From: Paenarthrobacter nitroguajacolicus
GTDB taxonomy: Bacteria; Actinomycetota; Actinomycetes; Actinomycetales; Micrococcaceae
DNA: 64,000 nucleotides
Direction of reading: 5' to 3'
Assembly (NCBI RefSeq): GCF_029952445.1
Contig: NZ_JAQPPK010000021.1
Location: forward strand, 26,749 to 90,748
Shown here piece after piece: positions 60,944 to 64,000 of the stretch. The notes beneath the pieces are model-generated. The model ran no database searches and was not told the origin of the DNA. It was given only the letters and a program-made list of their open reading frames with translations. Made by a program: the position numbers and the translations under genes. Numbering within the stretch: the stretch's first letter is position 1; every line of letters begins with the position of its first letter.

Positions 60944-61567
60944 ATGACCAAACGGAATGTGCTTATCGGGGGACGCTTTTTCTTTGGGATTTTGACGTTG
61001 GTGGCAGTTGCGACCCAGCTGGTGGTCCATATCGGGCTGAATTACGATATTTGGAATTTCTTCAGTTACTTCACCAACCTGTCCAATATTTTCGCCGCCG
61101 TAGTCCTGCTCATCGGCGGTTACAGGGTGTTGATCCGCAAGCGCCCCAGCGAGGCGGATGACGTAACGCGCGGCACGGCCACCATTGCGATGGCTGTGGT
61201 GGGGCTGGTATTCGGTGCCCTCCTTGCCGGCGAGGACCTTGGTTCCATGGTGCCGTGGGTGAACTTCGTGGTGCACTACCTGATGCCTGTGGTGATGGTG
61301 GCGGACTGGCTGTTCCAGCCGCCACGGGCCAAGCTCGAGCTCCGGCACATTTGGTACTGGCTGATCTACCCCATCGCGTATTTGACGTACAGCCTGATCC
61401 GGGGCGCTTTCGTGAACTGGTACCCCTACTGGTTCATCAATCCCGATCGCGCTGGTGGTTGGGGTGGCGTGGTGGTATTCGCCTTGGCCATCTCGGTGGG
61501 CTTCCTGCTGGTGAGCCTGGCGATGCTGTGGCTGGGGAACAGGTTGAAGCGCAACGTGGATTACTAG
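60944..61567 (+). CDS. Pr6Pr-family membrane protein
   Basis: Integral membrane protein of 207 residues with six helices. IWNFFSYFTNLSNIFAAVVLLIGG, HYLMPVVMVADWLFQPP and WYWLIYPIAYLTYSLIRG are the Pr6Pr (FAR-17a/AIG1-like) conserved segments with the HYxxP and YPxxY motifs. Bacterial members have no assigned function. It sits between radA and disA. Confidence 0.85.
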   Translation: MTKRNVLIGGRFFFGILTLVAVATQLVVHIGLNYDIWNFFSYFTNLSNIFAAVVLLIGGYRVLIRKRPSEADDVTRGTATIAMAVVGLVFGALLAGEDLGSMVPWVNFVVHYLMPVVMVADWLFQPPRAKLELRHIWYWLIYPIAYLTYSLIRGAFVNWYPYWFINPDRAGGWGGVVVFALAISVGFLLVSLAMLWLGNRLKRNVDY

Positions 61568-61750
61568 CCACTTTGAAGCAACTTCCGAACATAACGAAAT
61601 GACCCACTTTGGGGCTTGCTGGTGCGGTTAACGGTGCTTCGAAGCCCTATCATTGAGCTTGGCGTCACAAGGCCATTTTTTGGATGCGCCAACTGACGCC
61701 GGATTCAGCATGTCTGCGAGCCGTGGCTTGCACCTTCGAAGGGAAACCCT

Positions 61751-62827
61751 ATGGCCCGGAGCCCGGAAGAGTCGCTTAAGGCGACTCTGGCCAGAGTCGC
61801 ACCCGGAACTCCGTTGCGCGACGGTCTGGAGCGCATCCTCCGCGGGCGCACCGGTGCACTGATTGTGCTGGGGTACGACCGCACCATCGATTCCATCTGT
61901 TCGGGCGGCTTCGATATCGGCATCGATTTCTCTCCCACCCGGCTGCGCGAACTGGCCAAAATGGACGGGGCCATCATTTGCGACAAGGACGCCAGCAACA
62001 TTGTTCGCGCGGCGGTCCAACTTGTCCCGGATTCGAGCATCGAAACCCAGGAATCCGGCACCCGGCACCGCACGGCTGAACGCGTCGCCATCCAGACCGG
62101 CGTTCCCGTCATTTCGGTGAGCCAGTCGATGCAAATTATCGCGTTGTACGTGAACGGCCTGCGCCACGTCCTGGAAGGGTCCGAGAAGGTTCTGGCCCGC
62201 GCCAACCAGGCCTTGGCAACGCTGGAGCGGTACAGCGCCAGGTTGGACCAGGTGACCAGCTCATTGTCGGCCTTGGAGATCGAGGCTTTGGTGACGGTCA
62301 GGGACGTGGCGGTGACCTTGCAGCGCCAGGAAATGGTCCGCCGCATCTCCGAGGAAATTGCCCAGTATGTCCTGGAACTCGGCGAAGACGGCCGCTTGTT
62401 GTCCCTCCAGGTGGAGGAACTCACCGTGGGGCGCGGACCGGGCAGTGAAGTGATCATCCGCGATTACTCCGACCCCAACACCACCCCTGAGGAGATCGAG
62501 GAAGCCGTCCAGGCACTGCTCAACCTCGGACCCACGGAATTGATCGACCTCAGCCGTATCGCCCACATTATTGGCTTCGCCGGCGGTGTTGAGCAGTTGG
62601 ACGCAGTGGTCCAGCCGCGGGGCTACCGTTTGCTGTCCGGCCTCAAGTCCGTGCCCAAGGCCGTTGCCGACCGGCTGGTGGACTACTTCGGCGGACTGCA
62701 GAACCTCATGGCCGCCACCATTGACGATCTCATGACAGTAGATGGCATCGGCGATCAGCGTGCCCGTACGGTCCGGGAGGGCTTGAGCCGCATGGCCGAG
62801 GCGAGCCTGCTGGACCGTTTCCTCTAA
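61751..62827 (+). CDS. disA: DNA-integrity scanning diadenylate cyclase DisA
   Basis: Octameric enzyme converting two ATP to c-di-AMP while probing DNA for recombination intermediates; 358 residues. DAC domain with KMDGAIICDKD (DGA) and SGTRHRTAERVA (RHR), a middle helical spine, and C-terminal HhH DNA-binding motifs (VDYFGGLQNLMAATIDDLMTVDGIGDQRARTVREG). Its partner radA lies 0.9 kb upstream, and RadA is known to inhibit DisA in other bacteria. Confidence 0.97.
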   Translation: MARSPEESLKATLARVAPGTPLRDGLERILRGRTGALIVLGYDRTIDSICSGGFDIGIDFSPTRLRELAKMDGAIICDKDASNIVRAAVQLVPDSSIETQESGTRHRTAERVAIQTGVPVISVSQSMQIIALYVNGLRHVLEGSEKVLARANQALATLERYSARLDQVTSSLSALEIEALVTVRDVAVTLQRQEMVRRISEEIAQYVLELGEDGRLLSLQVEELTVGRGPGSEVIIRDYSDPNTTPEEIEEAVQALLNLGPTELIDLSRIAHIIGFAGGVEQLDAVVQPRGYRLLSGLKSVPKAVADRLVDYFGGLQNLMAATIDDLMTVDGIGDQRARTVREGLSRMAEASLLDRFL

Positions 62828-62848
62828 GCTGACTGCCGCCGTCGACCG

Positions 62849-63547
62849 CTAGTTAAGCTGGAAGACTGCCTTCGGGCTGGCCTTGTTTCCCAGCCGCGCC
62901 TCAAACGTGTAGTAGGCGCCGCCGGCGCCGGGTTTGGCGTTGATCACGCCGCATCCTTCCAACGACCTGTTGCGTTGCCACGGGAAGTTGGCGGTCTCGC
63001 TCTTGCCGGGCTGGATGGTCTTCACCAGGTCTACTCCCCCGGTCTGGCAGTCCTTGGAGGAGAAGATGCGGTCCGAGCCACTCATCACCACGTATTCCAT
63101 TTGGGACGTGCCCACGTTGACTTCGCACGGGGCTGCGTTGCCGTTGGTGATGGTCATGGTCAGCAATGGTTTTTCGTCGGCACCGTAGGCCGGCTTGTCG
63201 GTTTTCGCCGCGACGGTCATCAGGTTGAAGTCGCACACGGGGGTGGGCGAGGCCGACGCCGACGGTGTGGAAGACGGCGGGCTCCCCTGTGTGGGCACTT
63301 GCGAGGGTTGCGGGGTGTCTACCGCTTGGGGCTCGGGAGTCCCCGCGAACATGCCCGTCACGGCCAGCACGCCTACGACCACCAGGACAATGACGAGCAC
63401 CAGGCCGCCAAAAACAACCTGTCGTCGACGGCGGTACACGGCAGGGCTGGGTCGTCGCCGTTTCACCGGGGTGGATGAGCCACGGGCAGCACCCTTCGCC
63501 GGCGCTGTTGAGCGCGCGGTCGACTGCTGCTTACCGTTGGTGGCCAT
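62849..63547 (-). CDS. membrane-anchored protein with extracytoplasmic domain
   Basis: Protein of 232 residues: basic cytosolic N-terminus (KRRRPSPAVYRRRRQ), one transmembrane helix (about 48-70, VVFGGLVLVIVLVVVGVLAV), a Pro/Ser/Thr linker, and a C-terminal beta-rich domain with paired cysteines (VCDFNLM, PCEVNV, KDCQTGG, EGCGVIN). Resembles DUF4232-type surface domains. Function unknown. Convergent with disA after 21 bp. Confidence 0.7.
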   Translation of the reverse strand: MATNGKQQSTARSTAPAKGAARGSSTPVKRRRPSPAVYRRRRQVVFGGLVLVIVLVVVGVLAVTGMFAGTPEPQAVDTPQPSQVPTQGSPPSSTPSASASPTPVCDFNLMTVAAKTDKPAYGADEKPLLTMTITNGNAAPCEVNVGTSQMEYVVMSGSDRIFSSKDCQTGGVDLVKTIQPGKSETANFPWQRNRSLEGCGVINAKPGAGGAYYTFEARLGNKASPKAVFQLN

Positions 63548-63672
63548 GCTTCTAGGCTAGGCTCGCGGCCGTCGGCACGCCTAACCTACACGCCGCAGGG
63601 CAGCAATCCGGGCGTGTGTGACGTCGGACATGGGCCGGGTCCGGCGGTGCTTCCACTAGAGTTGATGGCAGT

Positions 63673-64000
63673 ATGACACTCCCCGATTCCGATGCGCTTG
63701 CCCGGCTCCACGACGCCTTGGACCAGTGGTTCTCCGAGACCGCCAGGGACCTGCCATGGCGCCAGCCGGACTGCAGCCCCTGGGGAATCCTGGTCAGCGA
63801 AGTCATGCTCCAACAGACCCCCGTCGTCCGTGTGCTGCCGGTGTGGCTCGACTGGATGGAGCGCTGGCCCACACCCGCCCATCTGGCCGCGGAGCCTTCC
63901 GGTGAAGCAGTCCGCCATTGGGGCCGGCTCGGGTATCCGCGCCGCGCGCTGCGGCTGCACGCGGCCGCCGTCGCCATCTGCGGGGAGCACGATGGCGAGG
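63673..64000 (+). CDS. mutY: A/G-specific adenine glycosylase MutY, C-terminus beyond window
   Basis: Base-excision repair glycosylase that removes adenine opposite 8-oxoguanine. The 109 residues visible begin MTLPDSDALARLHDALDQW and include ARDLPWRQPDCSPWGILVSE followed by VMLQQTPVVRVLPVWLDWMERWPTPAHLA, the conserved start of MutY. The HhH and iron-sulphur regions would lie beyond position 64000. Confidence 0.93.
   Translation, partial: MTLPDSDALARLHDALDQWFSETARDLPWRQPDCSPWGILVSEVMLQQTPVVRVLPVWLDWMERWPTPAHLAAEPSGEAVRHWGRLGYPRRALRLHAAAVAICGEHDGE

Overview
The window is high-GC chromosomal DNA from an actinobacterium, most likely Arthrobacter, Paenarthrobacter or a close relative. The evidence is the gene content and style: GTG/TTG starts behind AAGGAG-type ribosome sites, ATGA/GTGA/TGATG overlaps, GAF-ANTAR genes, an actinobacterial radA/disA/mutY block, and a pst operon with a GTTCACC-type PHO box. 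No phage, IS element, rRNA or CRISPR array was seen. There is one tRNA, tRNA-Lys(UUU).

Layout. (1) 1-3.1 kb: an M20 amidohydrolase (cut by the window edge) and an MFS exporter, divergent from a double-domain Lrp/AsnC regulator. (2) 3.2-4.5 kb: small genes, including a 36-residue protein too short for routine calling. (3) 4.5-11 kb: a four-carbon acid-sugar (threonate/erythronate-like) catabolic operon, namely a DUF1537 kinase, a 3-hydroxyacid dehydrogenase, a GntP permease and a class II aldolase. A GntR/FadR-type regulator lies alongside, and two matching GATGTC-N-GACATC operators tie it to the operon. (4) 11-20.5 kb: an AraC-controlled aromatic/N-heterocycle cluster: SDR, StyA1-like monooxygenase, StyA2B monooxygenase-reductase fusion, FAD oxidoreductase, isatin-hydrolase-like cyclase and a ThDP decarboxylase-like enzyme. 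Read together it looks like a route from indole through isatin and isatinate towards anthranilate. Two almost identical promoter modules exactly 270 bp apart drive it, with a 52-residue ORF between them.

(5) 20.5-28.7 kb: universal stress protein, SDR, dodecin, then an XRE-controlled run of three aldo/keto reductases, an NAD-dependent epimerase-like protein and a lactonase. (6) 28.8-30.8 kb: an ECF sigma factor and a membrane-anchored partner. (7) 30.9-37.2 kb: complete urease operon ureABCEFGD plus a nickel transporter. It carries two copies of a palindromic element with an identical 28-nt loop but different self-complementary arms; one copy lies in frame inside ureD. (8) 37.3-45.8 kb: a flavin reductase behind a SoxR/MerR-type promoter, D-threonine aldolase-like protein, LacI regulator, three tandem GAF-ANTAR proteins, a GH51 arabinofuranosidase and a methyltransferase. 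(9) 45.8-49.3 kb: a DUF1023 alpha/beta-hydrolase translationally coupled to a lipoprotein, with a decayed second lipoprotein copy, beside tRNA-Lys. The arrangement is like a toxin-immunity locus.

(10) 49.6-57.5 kb: a conserved hypothetical, a Ser-rich lipoprotein, the low-affinity phosphate pair (DUF47-Pit), and the convergent high-affinity pstSCAB operon. (11) 57.6-64 kb: FUSC-like membrane protein, PAP2 phosphatase, radA, Pr6Pr membrane protein, disA, a secreted-domain hypothetical and the 5' part of mutY.

A recurrent structural theme is a set of long (18-27 bp arm) palindromes lying precisely between convergent gene ends, presumably bidirectional terminators. All functional calls are from reading the sequence and from family knowledge; no database search was run.
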